Source: an uncultured Prevotella sp.
Lineage (GTDB): Bacteria; Bacteroidota; Bacteroidia; Bacteroidales; Bacteroidaceae
Assembly: GCA_946403845.1 (NCBI GenBank)
Contig: CAMJBL010000023.1
Location: 1 to 34,989 of the forward strand
DNA: 34,989 bases
Direction: 5' to 3'
This document shows, piece by piece, positions 8,591 through 16,047 of this stretch (position 1 is its first letter; each line of letters starts with the position of its first letter). The position numbers and the translations under genes are program-made. The notes under the pieces were generated by a model. It searched no databases, had not been told where the DNA came from, and saw nothing but the letters and a program-made list of their open reading frames with translations.

Positions 8591-8825
8591 CTTCTTATCT
8601 GGCCCTTTTGTCGCCATTTTTGCTACAAGATTGGCCATTATGCGCATAGGTTCCTTTCAATTGTAGTCAGGATACTGAAATTTGTCATCGCTGATGTGTG
8701 CGCCAAGGATGGGCTAAAACTTCGGAACGAGGGGTTTATGCATGCCTTTTAAGGCCTTTTAGAGCATTTTTATGATACTCACACCGATAGCATAGCACTC
8801 GATGCTGAAATGCTTATCGCTGATG

Positions 8826-11252
8826 TCACACAATTAGCAAGCCTATCTGGTAGACGAGGGCGGAGGCGAGCCAGGCGACGGCGGTGGTGTAGAAGGCGGC
8901 GATGAGGGCCCACTGCCAGGAGCCGGTCTCGTTGCGGATGGCGGCGATGGTGGCGATGCAGGGGAAATAGAGCAGTATAAATATAAGGTACGCGTAGGCC
9001 GACAATGGGGTGATACCATCGCGCAGCATCTGCTGGCGCAGGCGGGTATAGCGCTCGTTGTCGTCGCTGAAGGTCTCGTCGTCGCCAAACGAGTCGTCGC
9101 CTGAATAGAGCACGCCGATTGACGAGGCCACAATCTCCTTGGCACCCACGCCCGCCAACAGCGAGACGTCGAGCTTCCAGTTGAAGCCCTGAGGGGTGAA
9201 GACAGGCTCTACGGCCTTACCCATGCGCCCCAGATAGCTCTGCTCCTGTTGCAGCTGGCGAGGCAGCGTATCGTTATGCGGGAAGTAGCCGAGTGCCCAC
9301 ACGATGATGCTGGCCACGAGGATGACACCGCCCATCTTCTTGAGATATTCCTTGCCTTTCTCCCACGTGTGGCGCCAGATGGACTTCGGCGTGGGCCAGC
9401 GGTAGGGCGGCAGCTCCATGACGAAGGGCGTGTCCTCGCCCTTGATGATGAACGACGAGAAGATCTTGCTGACGATGACCGCCATGACGACACCGATGGC
9501 ATAGAGCGACATGAGCACCCACGAGCGGTATTGCAGCGAGAAGAAGGTGCCGGCAATCATGATGTAGATGGGCAGGCGGGCGGAACATGACATAAACGGC
9601 AGGATCATCATGGTGATGATGCGTGAGCGTCGGCTCTCGATGGTGCGCGTGGCCATGACGGCAGGCACATTACAACCGAAGCCCATGATGAGCGGGATGA
9701 ACGACTTGCCGTGAAGGCCCATCTTATGCATGAGCTTGTCCATGATGAAGGCGGCACGCGCCATATAGCCCGAGTCCTCCATCAGCGAGATGAAGAAATA
9801 GAGGATGAGGATCTGCGGCAGGAAGACGATGACGGAACCGACACCGCCGATGACACCGTCGACGAGCATCGCCTTCAGGGGGCCCTCGGGCATTGTCGCC
9901 GTCAGCCGTTCGCCCGTCCACGCCACGAACGCCTCAATCCAGTCCATCGGATATTCTCCAAGGGCAAAGGTGACCTGGAACATCAGATAGAGGATGAGGA
10001 AGAATATGGGGAAACCGATATACTTATTCGACAGCACACCGTCGATGCGATGGGTGGTGCGGTAGGTGTCTTCCTTGGTGCCCGTCTTATAACCGGCCTC
10101 CGTCAGCGCACCGTTGATGAAGCCGTACTTGGCATCCATGATGGCGGTCTCGGAGTCGATGCCCGTCTCTTCCTTCACACGGGCAGAGGCCTTGTCGCGG
10201 GCATGCGTCAGATTGTGGAAGTCGTGCATGCGCTGCTCACCGGCCATGTGTTTGCCCAGATAGTCGAGTACCTGACTGTCGTGCTCCAGCAGCTTCAGCG
10301 CCAGATAGCGGGTGGAGTAGTGCTGGGTGATATGCTCGTCGGCCTTGAGGTATTTCTGGATATGGGCGATGCCGTCTTCGATCTCGTGACCGTAGTTGAT
10401 ATGCAGGTGTCGGGCTGACTTGCTTGTGCCCTCATACACCTGGATCACGGCCTTTAAGAGTTCCTTCACGCCCTCGCCGCTCTTAAACGAGGTGGGAATC
10501 ATCGGCATACCGAAAAGATGGCTGAGCACGTCGAGGTCCATCCGGTCGCCACGGCGCTCGAACTCATCGTACATGTTCAGGGCACAGACCATGCGGATGT
10601 TCATATCGACGAGCTGGGTGGTGAGGTAGAGGTTGCGCTCGAGGTTGGAGACATCGATGACGTTGATCACCACGTCGGGCATCTTCTCCGTGAGATGTTC
10701 ACGCACATAGAGCTCCTCAGGCGAGTAGCAGCTGAGCGAGTAGGTGCCAGGCAGGTCGGTGAGGTTGAACTCATAGCCGAACATCGAGGCGTGTGCCTCC
10801 GTGGCATCAACAGTGACGCCGCTGTAGTTGCCCACATGGCCGTGGGCGCCGCTGGCATAGTTGAAGAGTGAGGTCTTGCCGCAGTTGGGATTGCCTACCA
10901 ATGCCACGTTGATGGTTCGGCGCTCCCGTTTGGCGACGTGTTGGAGATAGTCGTCCTCGTGGGAATTCAGAGGTGAGAGGTGAGGGGTGAGAGGTGAGAG
11001 ATTACCATGTGGCATCTTCCATTTCTCATCTTCCCTTACCACCTCGATCATGTCGGCCTCCTGATGGCGCAGCGACACCTCATAGCCCAGGAGCTTATAG
11101 ATGACGGGATCCTGAAGGGGCGCGTTCTGCAAAACCTCGACCTCCTTGCCCTTGATGAAGCCCATCTCGATGATGCGCTTGCGGAATCCGCCGTGTCCCA
11201 GCACCTTGACGATGATGCCCTTTTCGCCTGTCTTTAACTTGGATAGTTTCAT
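8826..11252 (-). CDS. feoB: Fused FeoA-FeoB ferrous iron transporter
   Basis: Inner-membrane Fe(II) importer with FeoA fused to the N-terminus of FeoB. I start it at 11252 (MKLSKLKTGEKG, 808 aa); the frame opens 19 codons earlier, but those residues are not FeoA-like and overlap the promoter. FeoA is an SH3-like domain (1-72). A linker (about 73-112) includes a Ser/Pro/Leu-rich stretch encoded by a 7-bp repeat. The FeoB G domain shows G1 GNPNCGKTS (120-128), a GNYSGVTVDATEA switch I region, DLPG, and NMYD as G4. The membrane part has both Gate regions (GFGCNVPAVMATRTIESRR with MSCSARLPIY; then GVGAKEIVASSIGVLYSG). Such fusions are usual in Bacteroidetes. It is divergent from the outer-membrane protein gene and probably iron-regulated (inference). 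Confidence 0.96.
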   Translation of the reverse strand: MKLSKLKTGEKGIIVKVLGHGGFRKRIIEMGFIKGKEVEVLQNAPLQDPVIYKLLGYEVSLRHQEADMIEVVREDEKWKMPHGNLSPLTPHLSPLNSHEDDYLQHVAKRERRTINVALVGNPNCGKTSLFNYASGAHGHVGNYSGVTVDATEAHASMFGYEFNLTDLPGTYSLSCYSPEELYVREHLTEKMPDVVINVIDVSNLERNLYLTTQLVDMNIRMVCALNMYDEFERRGDRMDLDVLSHLFGMPMIPTSFKSGEGVKELLKAVIQVYEGTSKSARHLHINYGHEIEDGIAHIQKYLKADEHITQHYSTRYLALKLLEHDSQVLDYLGKHMAGEQRMHDFHNLTHARDKASARVKEETGIDSETAIMDAKYGFINGALTEAGYKTGTKEDTYRTTHRIDGVLSNKYIGFPIFFLILYLMFQVTFALGEYPMDWIEAFVAWTGERLTATMPEGPLKAMLVDGVIGGVGSVIVFLPQILILYFFISLMEDSGYMARAAFIMDKLMHKMGLHGKSFIPLIMGFGCNVPAVMATRTIESRRSRIITMMILPFMSCSARLPIYIMIAGTFFSLQYRSWVLMSLYAIGVVMAVIVSKIFSSFIIKGEDTPFVMELPPYRWPTPKSIWRHTWEKGKEYLKKMGGVILVASIIVWALGYFPHNDTLPRQLQQEQSYLGRMGKAVEPVFTPQGFNWKLDVSLLAGVGAKEIVASSIGVLYSGDDSFGDDETFSDDNERYTRLRQQMLRDGITPLSAYAYLIFILLYFPCIATIAAIRNETGSWQWALIAAFYTTAVAWLASALVYQIGLLIV
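10969..11000 (-). repeat. 7-bp tandem repeat in the FeoA-FeoB linker
   Basis: On the plus strand four 7-bp units read AGAGGTG, AGAGGTG, AGGGGTG, AGAGGTG, followed by a partial AGAG. On the coding strand they give the Ser/Pro/Leu linker between FeoA and the G domain. Seven is not a multiple of three, so gain or loss of one unit would shift the frame ahead of the whole FeoB part. Confidence 0.85.
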
Positions 11253-11272
11253 GACCTTTTTATTTTCTGCTG

Positions 11273-11280
11273 CAAAGTTA
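11273..11280 (-). promoter_or_regulatory. Probable -7 box of feoAB with upstream palindrome
   Basis: The minus strand reads TAACTTTG here, matching TAnnTTTG, 21 bp upstream of the chosen start. Upstream of it lies a perfect 10-bp palindrome, GATTGCAATC (11302-11311), overlapping a second inverted pair GCAATC-G-GATTGC (11295-11307). A TTTG -33 element is not clear, and the palindromes occupy that region, which suits a regulated promoter. Confidence 0.5.
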
Positions 11281-11410
11281 CATAAAATTTTCATGCAATC
11301 GGATTGCAATCTGCATTCTTTTCAAAAAAATACCTACTAATGATGATAATAAACGTTAATAATTCCGCAAAGGATTAAACATTTGTCAATTTTTGTATCT
11401 AATAAAGTAT

Positions 11411-14400
11411 ATGAACCAACGCAGTATCCTTACCATCTTAACAGTATTCTTTTTGAGCGTTCTCCCAGTAGCAGCTCAAAGAGACGGACTATCAGGCCGA
11501 GTCGTCGACAAGGAAGACAGCTCGCCCATGCCAAAGAGTACCATCCAACTTTATCGCCTGACGCAGAAGGCTGCCGGCAAGCTCGACACAACCTTCGTGA
11601 GCGGTGCGCTCTCGGATGACAACGGCCGCTTTACATTTAATAATGTGTCGGCAGGTCAGTATCTGGTGAAAGTGACCTTCCTCGGTTACAAGCACTACTA
11701 TCGCGCCGTGAACAAGGAGCGGGGTAGGGACCTCAGCGTAGGCACGATCGCGATGGAAGCCAGTTCCGTGCAGCTCGACGAGGCTGTGATTACCGCCAAT
11801 CTGCCGAAGATGGTGATCCGCGACGATACGGTGGTGTATAACGCCGATGCCTTCCGTGTGCCTGAAGGGTCGGTGATCGAGGCGCTGGTGGAGGCCCTTC
11901 CTGGTGCGAAGATCGACGACGACGGCAAGATCAGCATCAACGGTAAGGAGGTGCGTAAGTTCAAGCTCGACGGTCGTGACTTCATGACGGGCAACAACGA
12001 TGCCGTGATGAAGAACCTGCCTTCTTATGTGATCGATCAGGTGAAGGCCTACGACGATAAGAGCGACCTGTCGCGAATGACGGGTATCGACGATGGTAAT
12101 GACGACTTCACACTGGAGTTCGTAACCAAGCGCAGCGCCCGCAATGGCATACAGGCGAATCCCGACTTTGGCTATGGTACCGACAATCGCTACGGATTAC
12201 GATTGACGGCTATGAAACCCTTCGGTGACATGCGCTATACCCTCATGGCAAATGCCAATAACGTGAACGACCGTAACTTCACGGGCCGTGGCGGACGTGG
12301 ACGAGGTAACAATCAGGGTCAGCGAGAGACCAAGACGGCTGCCCTCGACGCCAGCTATGAGAGTCAGCGCAAGCGAAATGGTAACCAGCTGCGCTGGAGC
12401 GGACGTGTGACCTGGAACCGCAACGATGCCGACAACTGGAACCGTTCGGCTTCGGAGAACTTCGTGCAGACGCGTGGCGGCGCCTTCTCGAACAGCATCA
12501 GCCAGAGCTACTCGCGCAACAACAGCTGGACCGGCAACATGAACCTGCAATGGACCATCGACACGCTGACCACCCTGTCGTTCCGGCCTGATATGAGCTT
12601 CTCTACGAACGACAGCCGTTCGTATAATACCAATGCCTCGTTTAATGCCAATCCCTTCGATTATGTTGAGGATGCCCTGAGCGAAAAGAGCCTCTCAATC
12701 CTGAACGAAAAGGGACTCGTGGTCAACAACCGTCAGGGTAAGTCGCTCGGCTACGGCTCCAACAAGAATGCCAGTGCGCAGTTGCAACTGAACCGCCGCA
12801 TCGGAACGAAAGGCCGGAACATTGCCGTCAGCGGTAATGTCAACTACCGCGATGGCTCTAACAAGAACGCCAACCTCTCGGCCGTGCACCTCTTCCAGCA
12901 GAAAGACCGCTTTGGCAACGACTCTACCTATCAGACCAACCGCTACACGCTGTCGCCACAAGACAACTTTAGCTATCAGATTGGTTTCACCTATACCGAG
13001 CCGCTCTTTAATTTCAAGCCGAAACCCGTGGAGGTAGACTCCACGCAGCCGCAGCAGCGCGGACCTTTCGGCAACCGCAACCGCACACGCTCGTTCGGGG
13101 CTCAGGGTGTCTTCCTGCAACTGAACTACCGTTATAATTACAGCCATCAGAAGAGCGACCCCTCGACCTACGACTTCCCCGCCGTCTATTACGACGAGGC
13201 CTTCGCTGATGTGCTCAACGAATATCGCGAGTGGGGACGCCTGTTCGGCTATCTCGACAATCCCTATGAGAGTTATCTCTCAAAAGACCTGAGCCGTTTC
13301 TCAGAGCGCACGGAGCATAACCAGAACATCGACGTACAGCTCCGAATGGTGCGCGAGAAACTGAACATGAATGTCGGTCTTAACATCCAACCGCAGAAGT
13401 CGCACTTTATCCAGCAGTACCTGGGGCGGCCTGTGGATACCGTCAGAACCATCACCAATGTCTCGCCCACGTTGAATATGCGTTACCGCTTCAACCAGCA
13501 GACCAACCTCCAGATCCAGTTCCGCGGACAGTCGCAGCAGCCCAGCATCACCCAGTTGCTCGAAATCTACGATGATACAAACCCGCTGAACATCTCGACG
13601 GGTAATGCAGGCCTGAAGCCTTCGTTCAACTCGAACCTCAGCTTCAACTTCCAGATGCAGCGACAGCCTAAACTCGTGACCGACAGTATGGGATTCACCG
13701 TGCCAAAGAATCAGGCGCACTGGAGTTTCACCTCGAATGGCGGCTGGCAGATTACCAAAAATTCCATCGGTAATATCGTGACCTATAACGAGACCACCGG
13801 TGGACGTATATCGAAACCAGAGAACATCAACGGTAACTGGAGTGCCAACCTCGCGGTGTCGTTTAATCTCGGCCTCGACACGTTGAACCGCTGGGATGTG
13901 AGCGGCTCTATCAACGGACGCTACGACCATCGTGTGGGTTATGTCAACCTGAACCGTACCGCCGTGCCCGACCGTAATGTCACCCATACCTATAATCTCT
14001 CGCCTGAGATGCGTCTCAGCTTCCGCGTCAGAATGTTCAACTTCTCGCTCAACGGGCGTGCAACCTATGCCCGCACCGAGAACCGTCTGCAGGCCACGAA
14101 CAACCTCACAACCTGGAACTTCCAGTATGGTGGTAACACGAACATCCGCTTCGATTGGGGCATGGAACTGGCCACCGACTTCCACATGTTCAGCAAGCGC
14201 GGTTATACCGACGAGACGATGAACACCAACGAGCTGCTGTGGAATGCCCAGCTCTCACAGACTTTCCTGCGTGGCAAGAAGCTCACGGTGATGCTGCAGT
14301 GGTATGACATCCTGCACCAGCAGACCAACCTGACGAGCAATGTGACAGCCAATGGCTGGACTGACCGTGAGGTGAACGCCATCACGAGCTATGCCATGCT

Positions 14401-14590
14401 GCACGTGAGTTACCGCATGAACTTCTTCGGTGGCAATAACCGTGGCGGACGCGGCGGCTTCAATCCCGGCGAGGGTGGTCCTGAGGGTGGTCCTCAAGGC
14501 GGACGTGGTAATCGTGGTGGCTTCGGTGGTGGTCGCTTTGGTGGCGGCGGCTTCGGAGGCGGAGGCTTCGGTGGCGGTCGCGGTCGCTAA
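11411..14590 (+). CDS. TonB-dependent-receptor-like outer-membrane beta-barrel protein
   Basis: A 1059-aa protein from the ATG at 11411; the frame opens 6 codons earlier, but this start gives a clean signal peptide (MNQRSILTILTVFFLSVLPVAAQ). After it come a carboxypeptidase-regulatory-like beta-sandwich (about 24-105, LSGRVVDKEDSS to FLGYKHYYRAV), a plug-like domain (about 120-245, LDEAVITANLP, LPGAKIDDDGKISINGK), and a long beta-barrel rich in aromatic and Asn residues. The barrel seems to end at MLHVSYRMNFF. About 53 residues of Gly/Arg/Phe follow, ending in GGFGGG-type repeats. A second RG stretch (TGRGGRGRGNN) lies in an early barrel loop. It has no SusD partner beside it, so a classic glycan-uptake pair is unlikely. 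The substrate is unknown. It is divergent from feoAB, which could hint at iron-linked expression, but that is weak. Confidence 0.85.
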   Translation: MNQRSILTILTVFFLSVLPVAAQRDGLSGRVVDKEDSSPMPKSTIQLYRLTQKAAGKLDTTFVSGALSDDNGRFTFNNVSAGQYLVKVTFLGYKHYYRAVNKERGRDLSVGTIAMEASSVQLDEAVITANLPKMVIRDDTVVYNADAFRVPEGSVIEALVEALPGAKIDDDGKISINGKEVRKFKLDGRDFMTGNNDAVMKNLPSYVIDQVKAYDDKSDLSRMTGIDDGNDDFTLEFVTKRSARNGIQANPDFGYGTDNRYGLRLTAMKPFGDMRYTLMANANNVNDRNFTGRGGRGRGNNQGQRETKTAALDASYESQRKRNGNQLRWSGRVTWNRNDADNWNRSASENFVQTRGGAFSNSISQSYSRNNSWTGNMNLQWTIDTLTTLSFRPDMSFSTNDSRSYNTNASFNANPFDYVEDALSEKSLSILNEKGLVVNNRQGKSLGYGSNKNASAQLQLNRRIGTKGRNIAVSGNVNYRDGSNKNANLSAVHLFQQKDRFGNDSTYQTNRYTLSPQDNFSYQIGFTYTEPLFNFKPKPVEVDSTQPQQRGPFGNRNRTRSFGAQGVFLQLNYRYNYSHQKSDPSTYDFPAVYYDEAFADVLNEYREWGRLFGYLDNPYESYLSKDLSRFSERTEHNQNIDVQLRMVREKLNMNVGLNIQPQKSHFIQQYLGRPVDTVRTITNVSPTLNMRYRFNQQTNLQIQFRGQSQQPSITQLLEIYDDTNPLNISTGNAGLKPSFNSNLSFNFQMQRQPKLVTDSMGFTVPKNQAHWSFTSNGGWQITKNSIGNIVTYNETTGGRISKPENINGNWSANLAVSFNLGLDTLNRWDVSGSINGRYDHRVGYVNLNRTAVPDRNVTHTYNLSPEMRLSFRVRMFNFSLNGRATYARTENRLQATNNLTTWNFQYGGNTNIRFDWGMELATDFHMFSKRGYTDETMNTNELLWNAQLSQTFLRGKKLTVMLQWYDILHQQTNLTSNVTANGWTDREVNAITSYAMLHVSYRMNFFGGNNRGGRGGFNPGEGGPEGGPQGGRGNRGGFGGGRFGGGGFGGGGFGGGRGR
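14429..14587 (+). repeat. Sequence encoding the Gly/Arg-rich C-terminal tail
   Basis: GGT/GGC codons interrupted by CGT, TTC and CCT encode about 53 residues of RGG and FGGG units after the last beta strand. Near the end, GGCGGAGGCTTCGG-like blocks recur with a 15-bp period, so copy number could vary in multiples of five codons without a frameshift. Confidence 0.75.
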
Positions 14591-14607
14591 TACGGTTGTC
14601 CAAAGAA

Positions 14608-14644
14608 AAAGCCCTTCATCGATGTGTATCTGGTGAAGGGCTTT
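14608..14644. terminator. Bidirectional intrinsic terminator
   Basis: A perfect 11-bp stem, AAAGCCCTTCA (14608-14618) with TGAAGGGCTTT (14634-14644), and a 15-nt loop. It lies between the convergent outer-membrane protein gene and the small secreted protein gene. The A-rich left flank serves the minus strand; the plus-strand T-run is short. Confidence 0.8.
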
Positions 14645-14650
14645 ATCTGT

Positions 14651-15079
14651 CTATTCAACAACCTGGTTGTCGGGGAGGATGGCCTGGAACTTGAAGTCGT
14701 TCTCGGTGATGTAACGCACATCATAGCGGCCAGCACTCTTCTCTGTATAAATCTTACGGATCTTGACGTATTTCTTCTCGGCTTCCTTGCGCGTCAGACC
14801 AAACGAGACAATACAGGTACGCTGGGGCATGTTGAGCTTATCGGCAAAATAATTGCGTAACTGATCGGAATACGACTCGCGGTCCTTCAGGAACTTGCTC
14901 TTCTTCAGAATGGTCACATTCTCCACTTCCTGAATATCGGTGAAGTAGACGACAGAGTCGGTGAAGTTGGCAACGAAGCCGAAAAGATATGCTTTGGTGG
15001 TCTCTGGCTTTTTTGCCGCATGTGAAGGCAGGAATGCCGACAGGACGACGGCCAGAGCTAAGAATCTGAGATATTTCAT
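14651..15079 (-). CDS. Small secreted protein of unknown function, coupled to rpoD
   Basis: A 142-aa protein with a signal peptide ([21 protein letters not shown], cleavage likely just after) and a Lys-rich mature part of mixed alpha/beta character (AYLFGFVANFTDSVVYFTDI; a GLTRKEAEKKYVKIRKIY stretch). I see no lipobox and recognise no family; it resembles the small periplasmic hypothetical proteins common in Bacteroidales. Its ATG shares one base with the rpoD stop codon (TAATG on the minus strand), so the two are almost certainly on one mRNA and translationally coupled. A bidirectional terminator follows. Confidence 0.75.
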   Translation of the reverse strand: MKYLRFLALAVVLSAFLPSHAAKKPETTKAYLFGFVANFTDSVVYFTDIQEVENVTILKKSKFLKDRESYSDQLRNYFADKLNMPQRTCIVSFGLTRKEAEKKYVKIRKIYTEKSAGRYDVRYITENDFKFQAILPDNQVVE

Positions 15080-15939
15080 TATCCTAAAAATGTTTTTAAT
15101 ATATGTTTCTTTGTACTGGTGCGGAGCCGACGGATGGCTTTCTCCTTGATCTGACGCACACGTTCACGGGTAAGACCGAACTTGGCGCCTATCTCTTCGA
15201 GGGTCATCTCGGGCTGATTGATGCCGTAGAAGGCTTCTATCACACCACGCTCTCGGTCGTTGAGCACCTTCAGGGCGTTGTTGATTTCTGACTTCAATGA
15301 CTCCATGAGGAGTGTACGGTCAGCCATCGGGGCATCGTCGTTGATGAGCACATCGAGCAGACTGTTGTCTTCGCCATCAATGAAGGGGGCATCAACGGAT
15401 ACATGGCGGGTATTCACGCTCATGGCCTCGTCGATCTTCTCCTCCGGCAGGTCTAAGGATTCGGAGATCTCCTCAACGGAAGGACGGCGCTCGTTTTCCT
15501 GCTCGAATTTATTGAGCAGTTTATTGATTTTATTGACAGAGCCCACCTGATTGAGCGGTAGGCGCACGATACGACTCTGCTCGGCAATGGCCTGAAGGAT
15601 GCTTTGACGAATCCACCAGACGGCATAGGAGATAAACTTGAAGCCGCGCGTTTCATCGAACTTCTCGGCTGCCTTAATCAGACCAACGTTACCTTCGTTG
15701 ATAAGGTCGGGTAGGGAGAGGCCTTGATTCTGGTATTGCTTGGCTACGGAGACAACAAATCGCAGATTGGCCTTGGTGAGGCGTTCCAGTGCTTTCTTGT
15801 CACCTTTGCGGATGCGCTGTGCCAATTCCACTTCCTCATCAACCGAGATCATCTCTTCCTTGCCTATTTCCTGCAGGTATTTGTCGAGCGCTTCACTCTC
15901 TCGGTTTGTGATTGATTTGGAGATTTTCAGTTGTCTCAT
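15079..15939 (-). CDS. rpoD: Primary RNA polymerase sigma factor (Bacteroidetes RpoD/SigA)
   Basis: A 286-aa sigma-70 housekeeping factor. It lacks region 1.1 and the long non-conserved insert of E. coli RpoD, as usual in Bacteroidetes. Visible regions: 1.2 ([18 protein letters not shown]), 2.1-2.4 ([55 protein letters not shown]), region 3 ([16 protein letters not shown] and a following four-helix part), and 4.1-4.2 ([15 protein letters not shown], then the helix-turn-helix [20 protein letters not shown]). It should recognise TTTG / TAnnTTTG promoters, and its own promoter matches that pattern. A small secreted protein is coupled at its stop codon. Confidence 0.96.
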   Translation of the reverse strand: MRQLKISKSITNRESEALDKYLQEIGKEEMISVDEEVELAQRIRKGDKKALERLTKANLRFVVSVAKQYQNQGLSLPDLINEGNVGLIKAAEKFDETRGFKFISYAVWWIRQSILQAIAEQSRIVRLPLNQVGSVNKINKLLNKFEQENERRPSVEEISESLDLPEEKIDEAMSVNTRHVSVDAPFIDGEDNSLLDVLINDDAPMADRTLLMESLKSEINNALKVLNDRERGVIEAFYGINQPEMTLEEIGAKFGLTRERVRQIKEKAIRRLRTSTKKHILKTFLG

Positions 15940-15965
15940 GTCGATAGTCGTTTATAGTCAAGGCG

Positions 15966-15997
15966 CAAAGTTATGCCTTTTTTTTGACACGACCAAA
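15966..15997 (-). promoter_or_regulatory. Promoter of rpoD
   Basis: On the minus strand TTTG (15997-15994) is followed after 20 bp by TAACTTTG (15973-15966), a good match to the Bacteroidetes consensus, ending 26 bp upstream of the rpoD ATG. It abuts the degP terminator. Confidence 0.75.
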
Positions 15998-16002
15998 AAA
16001 AA

Positions 16003-16027
16003 AGCCGCAATTTTTACTTTTGCGGCT
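16003..16027 (-). terminator. Intrinsic terminator of degP
   Basis: An 8-bp stem, AGCCGCAA (16003-16010) with TTGCGGCT (16020-16027), and a 9-nt loop. The A-run at 15995-16003 gives a U-tract on the minus strand, just past the degP stop at 16048. On the other strand CTTTTTT follows, so it may work both ways. Confidence 0.85.
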
Positions 16028-16047
16028 CTTTTTTCTGGTTTTAGGCC

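Larger units (their letters stand above)
8355..8825. other. Repeat-rich gap between feoAB and ruvC
   Basis: This 471-bp stretch has no credible gene. In order it holds TTTGTGCAA and TTGCACAAA copies (8419-8452), a 7-bp-arm hairpin (8515-8531), three 22-bp tandem units (8525-8590), and two copies of a degenerate repeat of about 26 bp (8671-8697 and 8801-8826). A 61-codon open frame on the plus strand runs through the repeats and has no coding character. It is downstream of feoAB and upstream of ruvC, so it should contain the ruvC promoter, but I cannot place it confidently. Confidence 0.7.

Noticed and set aside
8567..8752. A 61-codon plus-strand open frame in the ruvC-feoAB gap
   Set aside because: It starts inside the 22-bp repeat array, crosses another repeat, and has no domain, signal or promoter that supports translation.
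9711..10418. A 235-codon plus-strand frame opposite feoAB
   Set aside because: It is the antisense shadow of a clearly conserved FeoB reading frame; its translation is His/Asp/Glu-rich, as expected from such a shadow.
13301..14185. A 294-codon minus-strand frame opposite the outer-membrane protein gene
   Set aside because: It is a long shadow frame caused by codon bias; the plus-strand protein has a signal peptide, a plug domain and a barrel.
11393..14590. SusC-type glycan importer
   Set aside because: No SusD-like lipoprotein or glycan enzymes are adjacent, so a SusCD pair is not supported.
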